This document shows, one piece after another, positions 28,101-39,836 of a stretch of DNA of 64,000 bases. The stretch is taken from NCBI GenBank assembly GCA_023055505.1, contig JALIRH010000039.1, positions 2,604,001-2,668,000 of the forward strand. Direction: 5' to 3'. The translations under genes were made by a program, and so were the position numbers. The notes beneath the pieces are model-generated. The model was not told where the DNA came from, searched no databases, and saw nothing but the letters and a program-made list of their open reading frames with translations. Position 1 is the stretch's first letter; every line of letters starts with the position of its first letter. The DNA comes from Callipepla californica brunnescens. Lineage: Eukaryota > Chordata > Aves > Galliformes > Odontophoridae.

Positions 28101-31100
28101 CCTGAAGCACATCATGACTAGAGAGACCACAGTCCCTGAGCAAGGAAGGTGTGAGCAAAAGCTCAGATATGTGGAAATATGGGAATATCTTAGGGTTAAT
28201 TTCACGCTGCTGCTGAGTGATGCTGTGGAGGCAGTCCAGCATCTGCAGGGCTGAGAAATAATAGAGTGCAGAAGTACTATGACAGGGGGATGTATGCAGA
28301 TGAGAGGATGGGACTTGAAAAATGTCCCATCTCTTCCCATCCATCCTCAGGGAGGCTGGCAAACCACAACTGCTCTTGGGGAGGTGCTGGCAGAGCGTGA
28401 GAGCCCTCTGGTTCTGCTGATGTCCCAAAGGGCTGTCCATGTAATGCAGTCAGGGGTGGTGGGAAAAAGAGAAATGATGACTGGGTTTAGTTTTCTTAAC
28501 TCTTTAATTTGGTTTAATTCAATATGAAGGTAGTTATAGCAATGTATGTTCACAGACTACACAAGTGTTCTGCATTGTTTGATATGTAATACTTTCCAAT
28601 TTTCTCTAATTTTACATCTGTCCAGCGGCTTTCCCAGTAACATATTCTTGGCTCGTGCTTGTGGTGTGACATTTTTTGATAAGTATTGTCTACATTAATC
28701 TACTGGAGACCAGGTCTTCCAGCACAAACAAGATCTACCTAATGCAGTTTCCCTTTAGGAAGGTGATCACTGCATTCTCAGGTGAAGAAATTACAAGAAG
28801 GCGCCTGATTTGTGTGATTTTTGGTTTTGTTTTGGTTTTATTGTTTAAGCTAAAATGAGGTGCTCTAGGCAAAATAATATCCATTCCTGACAGTGTGTGT
28901 ATGCGTAGAGGTGATGCTATACAGTTCTACAAATACAGAGCAGGGGCAAAACAACTCATTCTGCCTTATTTGGAACCTGTTCAAGTACTGCATGTCTGGG
29001 AGTCTGGCTCAGTATGAGACTTACATCAACTTCTGAATTATAGGCTATGGATGTCTGTCTGTGTGTTTATGTGTGAAAACAAATATATATATAATGTGTG
29101 CCATGTATTAGTAACCTGTCTGTGACAGGGCAGCCTGAGCAGAAACAATATTATTCCTCTACCGTAGAGAGCTTCTCCTCAGTTATAAAAACACACTTAA
29201 TTGACTCATGTCACAGAAACCCCTGAATTTGCATGAGTTTGGTGAGCCTTAAAAAATAGCTCATGAAGATTAAAAGCTGTAGAGGCTTTTTCCCATCCCA
29301 TGATAACCAGTTTTCCCTTTGCTTCCTGTGCTGACAGTTCTTACTGCTTCCCTTTCAAGAACGAGGATTTGGCCCACCACTGAAAAGTATGTGCAATTTG
29401 TAGGCATGGCTTCTTTTCATCTAAGCAGTGTTGCGTCAGTTATTTGCAAAGAGTCCTCGTGTTATGATGACAAAAGCCCAGGTTCAGGTAAGGACTCAGA
29501 AGCAAGACCATCTGTAGGATGATAACTGACAAAGCAGAGTGACAAAAAGTCAGTTTGACGAAGGGAGGGATTGAAATAGTACCTATTACACATAGGTATC
29601 TGTCTATATTACCTCATGCAAACAAGTAAACTTCTCTCTTCTGCTTCTTACTGATCACAGTAGGTGACTTACACTGAAGGAAGAAACACCTGATTTATTA
29701 GTCACTGGTCCCCCTTCCTAAGGAATCAGAGTCTGAAATAAATTGAATGGAGTTGCGAATGTACTTAGCCACAGACACAATTGTTTGTGTGGCTCATCTT
29801 CAGAATAGGAAAAAAGCTCAAGTGTCATTAGTGTCACGTTATACATAAACAAAATGTTACACTGAAAAGAGAGCACCATATTTTCAATTCTGGAAATGAC
29901 TTGCAAGCCATCAGTTGCAGGATAAGATATAGAATTACTGATTTAGAAAGGAGAAAAGCAAAGAAAAAATAGTGCTGAGGAGCAGAAGGAAAAAAACAAA
30001 CACTGACTGATTTCCAGACCTTCCAGCTTGAGGTAGACCTCTTCCTTCAAGAAAGGCTGGAAGCCATCATTATTGTTGGAGAGTTGTGCCTTGTTCATCT
30101 GCCTTGGAAAATAAAGGTTTTGGAACAGGAGAGTCCCAGTGATGATCCCAGTCTTTTTTTTTCTTCCATACAACCATCAAACCAGCTTGCTCTCTCTAAG
30201 ATCCCTGTAGCCCAGTTGACATGAAGACACCCACCCCCCTTAAATGAAAGAAACTCATTCCAGACATTTGGTTTAAGAGCTGAATGAGAGCTCAGAAGAC
30301 ATATTTTTCCATTTATCTAAAAAAAAAAAAAAGAAAAAAAAGCTGCTCTCAGTGCTCCCCAGTGTCATCCTCTGGAGCCTTGAGGACCACATGTGTCACA
30401 CCCTTACTTTGTAGGTCTTGCCTTTATAGACTGCATTTTTCACTTCCAGAGATTTATTGTCCCAGTGAAGAAACAGTCTGGATCTGCCTCTGAAGTGGAA
30501 ATGCAGCCATGTATTTGCTAAGAACAAGCTTGTGGTTTACCAGAATATTTCTGTTTCCTTCTGAGGTTTCCAGCTAATGAAGGGGAATTTATCCAGTACA
30601 TTTATTGACATTAAAATAAGAGCTGCAGTCCATAAATAATCCCATTGTTGTTTTAGCTTGCAGTTTAAAACATTTTGTCAGCAGCATTGTTGTCTACTGT
30701 GACTCAGCTTGTGCTTTTGCTCTCAGTATCAGAGCAGCTTGTTGGTAACGCAGACATGCATTCCTGCTGGGTTGGCTTCAGAGCCTGGTTTGAAATCATT
30801 CCTGAGCTTTTCAGCACTGAGCATATCTGATCCAGAGCGGGGTCGAGTGCACTGTCATTCCCTGTTTGATAAAGGCACAGCACCCAGATTGGATTCTGGA
30901 TTCGTGCAAACTGCTTCCGTACAAAAGGCATACCAAGGAGGGAGGCACTGACAAGATAAGGCAGGCCACAGGGTGCAAGCTATTTGTTAGCACCTCCCAG
31001 GAATGTCCCTGACCCTGTCACACCTCTAAAGAAGACTTCATAGACAGAGTATGTCCTCCCCTTGATTGTGGGATACTGCATCAAAAGAAGGCTGCTCTGC

Positions 31101-31440
31101 TTTGAAGTAGGCTCGGCGATCTCCCTGAATCAGTATATTTTTGTTCTGTATTCTGGAGTGCTGAGCAGTGCTTTTGTAACTGCGTGCTGGGGTTACCCTG
31201 TGCAAGACAAAGTCCTGTAGGCACAGGGAGGACGTCAGGTCTTCAAAACTGAGACAATAAACAGTAGAGCTTGTAGAGGCTGTGTTCTCTTAAATTAAGA
31301 GAATTGTTCACTGAAGAAAAAAAAAAGCTATAAAAATCTGAATTTCTGGATAACCTCACCTCTGCTAATGATGCACCACATTTTGTGTTAGATTTGATTT
31401 TGTGAAGTCTGAAACAATAGATTTTCATTGTTCTAAACTT

Positions 31441-31470
31441 AAAACAAACAAACAAACAAAAAAAAAAAAC
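31441..31470. repeat. (CAAA)n plus A-run microsatellite
   Basis: Four CAAA-type units ending in a run of 12 A. Confidence 0.9.
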
Positions 31471-33919
31471 CATCAGTTTGGTTGTTGAAACTTCTTAACT
31501 TTCCCTTCTTGGTGGCTTTTGTTTAATCAGATAGGACTCGTGAAGGTATTTTTCTAAACAGAAAAGTGTTGCAGACTTTGTCTCCAGAATTCCAATACAT
31601 GACCAATTAATGGAACAAAAGGATGCTTATAGTGATGTCCTTTGAGTAATCTTTGTTCAGAGATTTGTCTTCCAGGACGTGATTTCCAGTGGCATGGATT
31701 ACCCAAGAGTGTACATATCTCTTAGTACCACTGAAGTGCTATCTTTCTGTAAAATGCTCAGTAATCCAAAGCCACTTCAATGTATTTTACTAGATTCACT
31801 TGTAAATCTTCCTTGCTGTGGCTTGGACCCTCCCAAAACCCTCAAGAGAACAAGTCTGACACCTGATAGGTGAAGTGAAAGAATAGACAAGTATTTAAGT
31901 AGATGTATGAGCCATCAACCAGGCATGGTTTTACTTGTAATAGCATTTTAATCTTGTTCTATAACCAGAGGACAACGTACTTATTCATGAACCAACATTA
32001 CCAAGTAACGTGTGGAACTGCAGTTAGTGCTGAGGGCACTGGTGAATGATACGATTTAGTATATTTATTGTTTCAGTTGTTTATATTTCCTTTGCTTTGA
32101 GGAATTTGGTCTTTGAGATTAATAAGATGGTCACTGTCACATCTGTCTTGGATTCCTTGTTCCTCGAGAATAGCCCTAAGCAGTAAGCATTACAGAAGTC
32201 TCTCATTAGGAAGGAGTAGTCACAATCTTTCATGTAGTAATAAATGGTAAAAGCCACTGATTTAGCTCTGCTGCCTGGGAATCAGTCAGCCCTGGTGGAT
32301 TCAGCAGGTTTGTGGAAAGAAAACCATTTCCAGGCAGATTTTGGACTCTTACCTGTCGTCCTTGATTAATAGTAAAATCTCCCTTTCTATTGTGAGCCAC
32401 TTGTAGCAAACCCTAGTCAGATACTGGGAGTGTAAAGAAAAGTCAAAGCATGACTTCAAAGAGATAAATGCTTTCTGTGTCATACAGCATTACTGTTTCT
32501 GAATCCTAAGGTAGTTCTCAGACTGTGGCATTACCTAGAAGCCTACATACAAACTTGAAACGAGGAGTAATACAGCATCTGCCTCAGACTGCATGCCCTT
32601 GTCATCAGCCTCACATGCCTGACCAGGCTGATTATAGACATGTACTGAGCTTTGTGATATTTCTTTTTTTTTAGCCTTCTAGCCTAGTCTCTCCTGCTGT
32701 ATCCTGCAAACCTCAAATATGGGAATTGCCTATGGCAATCCCACAGTTCCTATTTGTGGTATTTGGACCTTTCTGCATCCCTATTCCTCTTCCTTCATTA
32801 CTTACACAGAAGCAAGTTTGTGTGTGGAGACTGAAGGGGTATTTCTCACAGAGTCAGTGAACCTGAAGTACACTTTACCTCTGGTAAAATTTAAAAGTTG
32901 CATCCATGGCCTATATTTGTGTATTTCTAAATATACAAACATAAGACTGAGGTTATGGTTTTTGTTAATATTGGTTTAGCCCCAGCTTCTTCAACATCAG
33001 CCAGTGTCCACGTGCATCACTGAAGACACTGAGTAAAGACAAAACCCAAAGAAGGGCTGATCGAGTAGTTAGTGACTCAACAATTACTCTTAATGTGTGG
33101 TAGTAGCCACTTATGGCAATGGTTTTGGACCTATAAAAGCCGATTGCAATGAGCTAAGAAAATTAATGAAACAAGCTACTCTCTTTTATGATATCATGAT
33201 GAAAGAATAAATCATATGGGAATGGTACTGTCGATGACTGTGGCTGCATTCAGCAATCAGACCCTTCCTGAGCAAAGGCTTAAGTACTGACTTCCCTGTG
33301 GTATGTCAGGAATCTGTTTCATGGTGATAAATCAATTGAGATAATTAAGGAAATAAATGTTCACAGGAGTCGTATTGAGATTATTACATGACATGAAAAC
33401 ACTGTCAAACAACTGATAATTGAAAAGTTTTTAAATCAGTCATTTTTAAGCCAAATGTATATTATATATAGAATGCAATAGAAAGACACAAATTCTGTCC
33501 TTCTGAATAATGTTTTTCCAATTGGCTGGCACGTGGAACAAGTTTGTCTTATATATGCCAATTTACAAACACGTCCAATAATAGTAGAAAGAGCAACTGT
33601 TCCAAAGCTCTGCCAGTGTTCGTCAGACACAGTGACAGTAGCCACATCATTAATCTCACGGTATATTAGAAATAAAGTCACTGGAATGGAATGGTGTCAA
33701 AGGATAAATGTTTCCCCCTTTGAAAAAAAAACTTCTCAGTTTCACTTCATTGTGTTGTCTATTTTCTTTTTTTCTCCCCCCTCCCTTCCCTTCAGTAAAT
33801 CCTTTGGTTTCACCTGACGTTTAGGTAACAGTAGGAGACCAATATCCTATGTCAGAGCTCATTCTACAGTTATCAGTTTAGCATACCCTTAAATCCCTGC
33901 AATTGCTGTGCCAAGAGCA

Positions 33920-34260
33920 ATCCTCTCACTGAGAGGTTAAACATATGCATTACATATTGAAACAATGTAAGTAGCATGTAATTAGCGTTGTTTATGCATT
34001 CTCACTTCAGATTATACTTAAAACGTACGATGTTTTTCAAGGCACTTAATGTTAGAGAGACTTAAATGAGCATTCATCTTGTCATTTTTTACTTTATTCA
34101 TAAATGAGCACTCTAAATATATTTGAATGAGCTATTGCATTAGATCCCTGAACTAATGCACACATTCTTCCATTAGATAATATAGTTTTTAATAAGATAT
34201 CATTTAAAATGATAAAACTCATGAATATGGCAATTAAATTTACAAACTGTCATCAACAAC
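33920..34260. promoter_or_regulatory. AT-rich homeodomain/POU-site-dense block, candidate enhancer
   Basis: No transposon or simple repeat is visible, and there is a high density of core motifs: CATATGCATTAC, GAAACAATG (SOX-like), CATGTAATTAGCG (homeodomain), TTTATGCATTC, TTTATTCATAAA (CDX-like) and GGCAATTAAATTT. Such complex AT-rich DNA next to NFIA is typical of deeply conserved enhancers, but this rests on appearance only. Confidence 0.27.
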
Positions 34261-37200
34261 TTTAACAAAATGTCTTTGAATCAGAGAGGGAGGGTGTTGA
34301 GGGGGCATTTCTCTGTCCTATTTTCCCCCCCTCTTTTTTCCTCTTTTTTTGCAGTCTTGTTCCATAAGGATTATAGCTCCCCCGCTGTTTGGAAAAGATA
34401 ATTTCACTTGTAACACTAATAACTTGAGCAGGGAGAAGGCTGGCTGAGTGAATGGAATGCACTTCACTGCACATCTTGGCTTCGCTAGAAATCGGAAACA
34501 GATGGTCCTTGCGGCTGGCTTCCCACTCGGGCCCGCTCAGTGCCAGCCTGTGGTCGTTGGCTGGTTGCTGCTGGCACTGTGTGACTTGAACATAGTAGGA
34601 CAGTGGCAAAAGAAATCAAATCTTTTTCATTGAGCAGCAAACTGTAATGAAATTTGACAGATCTGACATTCTATACCCAACATCTAGTTAGAATATATTA
34701 ACCTTTTAGTTTTCTTGAGCTCCTCTCCTACAAGTTATGAATCTTCCTATTACAGTTTTTCTGCCGCTCTGGAGATGGTAGGAAACTAGTATCTTTTAAA
34801 CGCCCTGTTATGTCAGAGCTAAAATAATTAGTTCAGTTTGCAAAGGAAACATCCTGCATTCCCACCTAAGTGGGGTAATAATAGATTTGATCCTGCTGCG
34901 TCAAAACAAATGTTGTAGTTTAGATTTATACTTTTGTTTTCTATGAATTTGCATTGCCTTAGATTCTTTATTTATTTATGTCCGGGGCAGAAGTCCTTCT
35001 TTCCCTCTGAAGGCTTCTCCCAGGTATGAGCATTAAGCCTTTCCTCCCCAGGAGGTCAGACTAGCTGTCCCACAGCCTGGAGCCAGCAGAGAACACGCTG
35101 CTAGGGCCAGTGCCTCAGCTGGAGAGCGTGCTGAGCTGTGCCACAGAGTTATGGCCACGGATTAGGAAATAGCTGGTTTTATTTAAACTTCAGAACACAA
35201 CTGTTTTGTGTTCCTCTACGTTTTGGGTTGATAGAGGAGAATTTTTATTTAGACTGCTTGTGTGTGTCACTCCTTCTCCTTCGCTACTTTCAGCTGCTCC
35301 TCCTGTTTCCCTGAGACATGAAGTCGTGGCGTCTTCTTTGATGTCCGTGTGTCCATGCTGGCAGAAGCTGGATCTCAGTGCTTGTTACAGATGAGGCAAA
35401 GAGGGGAATGCAGATGGTGGGAAGCAAATCAGAGTCATGAGGGGAAAATGGGGGAAATTACATACAGTAGAGCTACAGGGGAAATGCAAAGACCAAGACA
35501 ACTTTCACAGGGAGGGGAAAGGACTTCTTTCCCTGGGTTCAGTAAGGTCATCCAAAACGCATGTGTCACCTTGAGTACACTACTGTTCTACTGTTCTACT
35601 CATTTTGGTTCAAGAATCCTTGAAGGTGCAATGGTCACATGCTGCTTCTCCTCTTGTTTACGCCTTCAGCAACAGCAGATTCTCTTGATTGAAGCCAGGA
35701 TTATAGGATTTCCAAAAGCTAGAACACGCATTCATTGTCAGCAACTTTGCATTAGTTCAGAGGCTGTCCAAAAAATCGACTGCCTGCTCTCACATGGCAC
35801 TTGAACTAATTGTCACTGCTCAAGATAAGGAAATCCTCTTTGTAACTCATCTAAGTACAGGCTTCCAAAGGCAAATGCCTCCCAAATTAGGAACAGATCT
35901 AAAATCATACACTTGCAATCTTCCAAAGAAGTCCAAAGCAATTCCCACTGCAGAAACAAAGAGGGTAAAGGAAATAAAATAATAAAAAAAAAAAAAGAAG
36001 TGTTAATGAGCAGTAGGCACAAAGCAGTTAATAGATATTCTAGTAAAGAGTACTGACATCCTAAAGCTGTACTGGGAGCCACACACTGTTCTGCTGGGTT
36101 CCTTTCACCAGCACAAATAGTTGAAGCCAACGTTTGGAGAAAGTGCCCGCTATGCCAACATTTCTGATGCTCTCATGCATTCAGTTTCCAGTAGACTGTA
36201 AAATGCCAGATTGATAGAGTCATCTGAATTAATACATATACGTTATTAGCCTTTTTTAGCATTCGTTCCTGGTTCCATACACTTGATATCAACCATGGTC
36301 TTACCCAAACGTGCTGCTGAGGGCAGATGAGGAGAGGCACGCTTGTGCTGTTTGTGCCATGGCAGGTAGTTCATAAGCACATTTATTTGTGGATAGTTGG
36401 CCACTTCTCCAGGAGGAGGCCAAAATGCAACTGGCAAGTATGTGAATTTGTTGCTTGAGGCCTAAAACCTTCGAAAAAGAAATCTCTTCCCCCATAGCCC
36501 ACAAACACATATACCTTTCATATCCAACTTGAAGTATCATCATGGGTTACAAGCATTTTTATTTAGCAGCTTTGTCTGCATGAATGTCCAGGCACTGTGA
36601 AAGCCTTTTTCTTTCTTCGGAACAGATCTGATTTAGAAGCACACATCTCTGTGGCTTATTAGTCTTTGGAAGGCATCGTTTTGTCCTAGTACTATTCACA
36701 GCGAGTGTTGTGCAGAATGCTGATTGACAAGAGTTAAATTCAAAACATGTAGCCATTTTCTGGTGTGTGGTTTTTTTCCTGATTGAAGGAAAACTACTTA
36801 GATGTTTGTTTCCAAAACGGCATCTGTCAGCAATCAAAGGGGAAAAATTGCATAAAACAAATGCAATTGTTTGGAGTAGCATTTCCTGGATCATGTTAAA
36901 TGCTTGATTTGCTCCCCATTATGCTCACCAAATAATTTTATTTTCCACAATAATTGCAATATTTAACATGTTGTATTTAATCTCATTTTAATGCTATTAA
37001 CAACAGCAGCTTATGAAAGGAATAATTGCTCCATGGGTAAGAACCCACCATCCTCAGCATCGGAAAGAACAACGGCAAAGTTAACTGCACCTAATTGTTC
37101 TGAATTTAAAACGCAGTTAACCACCAGCACTCCTCATGTCTTTGCACATAAGTGCTACACTGTCAGGAAGGAAATGGTTTCATGCTTCTGTCATTCATAA

Positions 37201-38205
37201 GCTGAAAAGTGTATGCTCTTCTGAAAAACTGTTTACTCGGTGTGTTTTTAATTAATATTCTGAAGCCATGCGATGTATTGGTATAGGAAGACTTAAGTAC
37301 TCTCAAAGCAGTGGTTAATAGAGCAATCAAGAGAAAGTTAGTCAGTAGATCTATAACTACATCAGGCAACAGAGATTCATCAGAACTTGACAGGGAAGGC
37401 ATGCAGCACAACTGGCTATAAAATACTGAATAAATTATAAGTAGGGTGGGTAAGTTGTTTGTTTAGAGAGGCAGGAGCAAATACAGTGACATAAAATTGA
37501 ATTTGACACTCGGTCAGAGGCTGATTGTTACTTCAGCTTTTTACTTTTATTTTGCACGATTATTGCGAGGGAGCTTGTGCAGCGAGCAGCAGCCACAGAG
37601 GACAGGTAGCACTGATGAGCCTGGAGTAAGAGAAGACGACAAATGCTTTGGCCAGTGCAAGGACAGTTCCTGGCACAGCCTCTGTGAGGTTTTTTTATGG
37701 ACACTGACTAAAACTTAACACTTCCCATGCTAGTCAGACCTTTACTGTAAATAGCAGTGACGTTGTACCTGCTATCCAAAGCAAAACAAAACCAAAAACA
37801 AACCCCACAAAAAACAGGGATGTGAAGCAGTTGCATAGGATATGCCCTAATGTATTTTTCTGTGCAGTTCCAATGTGGTTAAGTCAGGGCAAAAGAAACT
37901 ACCCCCCGAATGTTACATTAGCACTTTGTACTTAATGCTAAGCCATTTGCTTATCTTGCACATCACAGAAATCCGAAGGTATTTTTGAAGCTCTATGAAA
38001 GTTGGTTCTGTCCTGTACTGAATGATCGCTTTGTGATCTGTGCAGCCTGGAATTACAACTTTGCTGCAGCCAAACAGTTAAACAGTTGATAGCATACAAA
38101 CAATCAAATGAAGAATTGTGCGCCCACGAGCTTCCTTTTTTGATACAAACAGAAATAGATATTGTTTAAAATAGAGTGGATATTTTTGATGCATTTTCCT
38201 CTTGC

Positions 38206-38213
38206 ATGCAAAT
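38206..38213 (-). promoter_or_regulatory. Perfect octamer (reverse orientation) upstream of the NFIA exon
   Basis: ATGCAAAT, the reverse complement of the POU octamer, lies 1.5 kb upstream of the coding start, directly before a GC-richer block. With the copy at 41315 it places octamers at similar distances on both sides of the exon. Function is inferred. Confidence 0.3.
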
Positions 38214-38239
38214 CACAAAAGATTTGCAGAGTGTGGCTC

Positions 38240-38440
38240 TTTGAGGGAGCGAGTTGTACCAGCCCCAGCTCAGCAGACCTGGGAGATATTCCGGGTGAGT
38301 CCCCTCGCTGGTGCAGAAGTTGATTGTGTCGAGCACTTGAGGAAAGGCACTGCTGCAGAGGTCGAAGCACCGTGCTCCCAAGGGCTGTCAGGGCTGGGCA
38401 TCCCTCGCTCCCTGCGTGCCAGCCGGGCGCTGCAAATGGA
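38240..38440. promoter_or_regulatory. GC-richer block with about ten CpG, possible distal promoter element or upstream noncoding exon
   Basis: This block is clearly richer in G, C and CpG than its surroundings. It contains TTCCGGGTGAGTCCCC near 38290, which resembles a 5' splice donor. The overlapping + frame (38202-38477) has no recognisable domain. It may be an upstream NFIA regulatory element or an untranslated first exon. Neither can be shown from sequence alone. Confidence 0.3.
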
Positions 38441-38762
38441 AAGCTCTCACTGCCTCTTTAATACTCAGCTGTCATAAAGTCACACTTTTGTTTTACACTG
38501 CCCCACCAGAGGTGGGAGAGTGCACAGTTATCCTGTACTTGATTTTCCAGGAAGGGGCTTTATTCTGGAGCGTTACCAGGTTTTTGTAACATCTCAAAAC
38601 TGTTTATTCTGGAGTTGTCTATTTTCCAAGGGATCTGTCAATTCCTCATTCACACAGCGGATCTTGTAGAGAGCACTGTGCTTTGTAGGAGGAAGGAACA
38701 AACCTCTGTGAGGCTTTGGGAGTTATTACCCAGCATTAGGAAGCGTAACGTTAAAAACAAGA

Positions 38763-38822
38763 TTTAAAATATATATTAGCAAAAATATATTAAAAATATA
38801 TTTAATATATTAAAAAAAAAAA
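38763..38822. repeat. AT-rich palindromic low-complexity tract
   Basis: ATATATT, TATATTTAATATATT and related units followed by an A run. The region is largely self-complementary and lies about 0.9 kb upstream of the NFIA coding start. Confidence 0.8.
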
Positions 38823-39469
38823 GACAAAAAGGGAATTGTTTGGTTCTTACAGAGCACTTTTGCCATTTGAACTTTCTGACGAGAAGTCATTCATTTAAAC
38901 AGTAAGATCTGGTATCTAAAATCAAGAAGGAGCAAGGAGACAAAACTTTTCTGTCCCCTTTATTATAAAAATAAATAAAGAGCGATTGATTTCTTCGGAA
39001 AGCTTCTCTCGACCAGGAAATAAACTTGAGCAGTTTTTACTTTTGTTTTGGTTAATTGGTAATATGCACACTCGTGAAAGAATGAAAAAGAAAGATGCGA
39101 TTCTTTTTTGCTCAATCTTTTTTGCCTGCTCACATACACGAGAAAAGTAGCTGCGATAAACAGATACCGAATCAGACTGAAACTCTTTTTTTAACAAAAA
39201 AAAAAAAAAGAGAGAAAAAAAAATACCCAAAACATTGCATGATAGTCTCTAAGCAGTTCCATCTGTCAAGCAGAAATTTTAGGCTAATAGCCTGTGGCGA
39301 TCTCCCTCCGCAGTCCACTACCTGCCTTTGTCCTATTAAATCTCTTTATTCTTCTTAAAAAAAGGAAAAGGAGGAAAGGAAAGAAAAACCTTGCAGACCA
39401 AAATCATCTGAGTGATGAAGCCCTAATTTTGACCGCCTCTCTTTGATGTTGAGCAGTGGGTTCTTATTT

Positions 39470-39540
39470 AAAAAAAAAAAAAAAAAAAAGAGAGAGAGAG
39501 GGAGAGGGGGAGAGAGAGGGAGCGAGAGAGAGGAGAAGAC
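39470..39540 (+). promoter_or_regulatory. A-run plus GA-rich homopurine tract, probable core promoter or 5' UTR of the NFIA alternative exon
   Basis: A run of 20 A (39470-39489) passes directly into about 50 bases made almost only of G and A, with one C, in GAGAGAG and GGGAGAGGGGG blocks. It lies 195-265 bases before the coding start. Homopurine GA tracts are common at vertebrate developmental promoters, can exclude nucleosomes and can form triplex DNA. A weak TATA-like TTATTTAAAA sits at its left edge. I cannot place the transcription start site from sequence alone, so the promoter call is inference. Confidence 0.45.
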
Positions 39541-39734
39541 AGTGCTGGGAGCAGATGACTTTTCATCTCCACTTCACCTTGCCACTGGGTCTGTGAGAGA
39601 TTGGTTCATTGTCAAGGAGATTTTTTTTTTTTACCCATGATTCCATATGGTATGGACCGGGCTACATGTTGCCCAACATGCCAGTGCAAATGTTTTCTCA
39701 ATTAGGTGTCTTATCTCCCGTGAGTTAGCATCAG
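39541..39734 (+). other. NFIA: Probable 5' UTR of the NFIA alternative exon
   Basis: This stretch lies between the GA tract and the coding ATG. It contains a 12-base T run (39621-39632), the 22-codon upstream ORF, and a second GTGAGT donor-like site at 39720-39725. The NFIA frame is closed by TAG at 39726, which supports translation starting at 39735 and not further upstream. Its extent is unproven because no transcript boundary is visible in sequence. Confidence 0.5.
39637..39705 (+). CDS. Upstream ORF in the NFIA alternative 5' UTR (22 codons)
   Basis: ATG at 39637 opens a frame of 22 sense codons closed by TAG at 39703-39705, ending 29 bases before the NFIA start codon. The peptide begins MIPYGMDRAT and is then Cys-rich (CCPTCQCKCF). 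The start context has C at -3 and A at +4, so it is not strong. An internal ATG at 39652 in the same frame shares the stop. If the transcription start lies in or near the GA tract just upstream, ribosomes would meet this ORF before the NFIA AUG, and it could lower translation of this isoform. I do not recognise the peptide, and a regulatory role is inferred from position only. Confidence 0.5.
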   Translation: MIPYGMDRATCCPTCQCKCFLN

Positions 39735-39830
39735 ATGAAGCTTGCTGACAGCATAATGGCAGGGAAAACCTCCGACGGCTCCATCAAATGGCAGCTCTGC
39801 TACGACATCTCGGCCAGAACTTGGTGGATG
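39735..39830 (+). CDS. NFIA: NFIA alternative first coding exon (partial gene, 32 codons)
   Basis: NFIA is a CTF/NFI-family nuclear transcription factor that binds TTGGC(N5)GCCAA sites as a dimer. The exon translates to MKLADSIMAGKTSDG followed by SIKWQLCYDISARTWWM. From memory this matches the alternative N-terminus of vertebrate NFIA, with V7I and A12T as likely differences from mammals. It replaces the canonical MYSPLCLTQ start and carries no DNA-binding residues itself. The reading frame ends exactly at ATG|GTGAGT, a strong 5' splice site in phase 0, as needed to join the exon starting DEFHPF. The start is the first in-frame ATG after a TAG stop at 39726-39728. A second in-frame ATG at 39756 has a better Kozak context (A at -3, G at +4) than the first (C at -3, A at +4), so Met8 may also be used. 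Exon 2 lies outside the window. A paralogue (NFIB, NFIC or NFIX) is possible but less likely. Confidence 0.87.
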
Positions 39831-39836
39831 GTGAGT
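39831..39836 (+). other. NFIA: 5' splice donor of the NFIA alternative exon 1
   Basis: GTGAGT directly follows the codon for Met32. It matches the vertebrate U1 consensus at all six intron positions. It ends the open frame in phase 0, the phase used by all alternative NFI first exons that join the DEFHPF exon. Confidence 0.85.

Larger units (their letters stand above)
22149..38239. other. Transposon-poor noncoding DNA upstream of NFIA exon 1
   Basis: Over 16 kb I recognise no CR1, LTR or DNA transposon, only simple repeats and the candidate block at 33920-34260. GC-richer patches at about 23.6-23.9 and 28.0-28.4 kb carry overlapping frames on both strands with no domain, which I read as chance. 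AT-rich blocks such as 36900-37020 (CAATAATTGCAATATTTAAC and neighbours) look like unique regulatory DNA. Confidence 0.55.

Noticed and set aside
35349..35804. 151-codon + frame
   Set aside because: No domain or homologue is recognised, and its composition is like random sequence.
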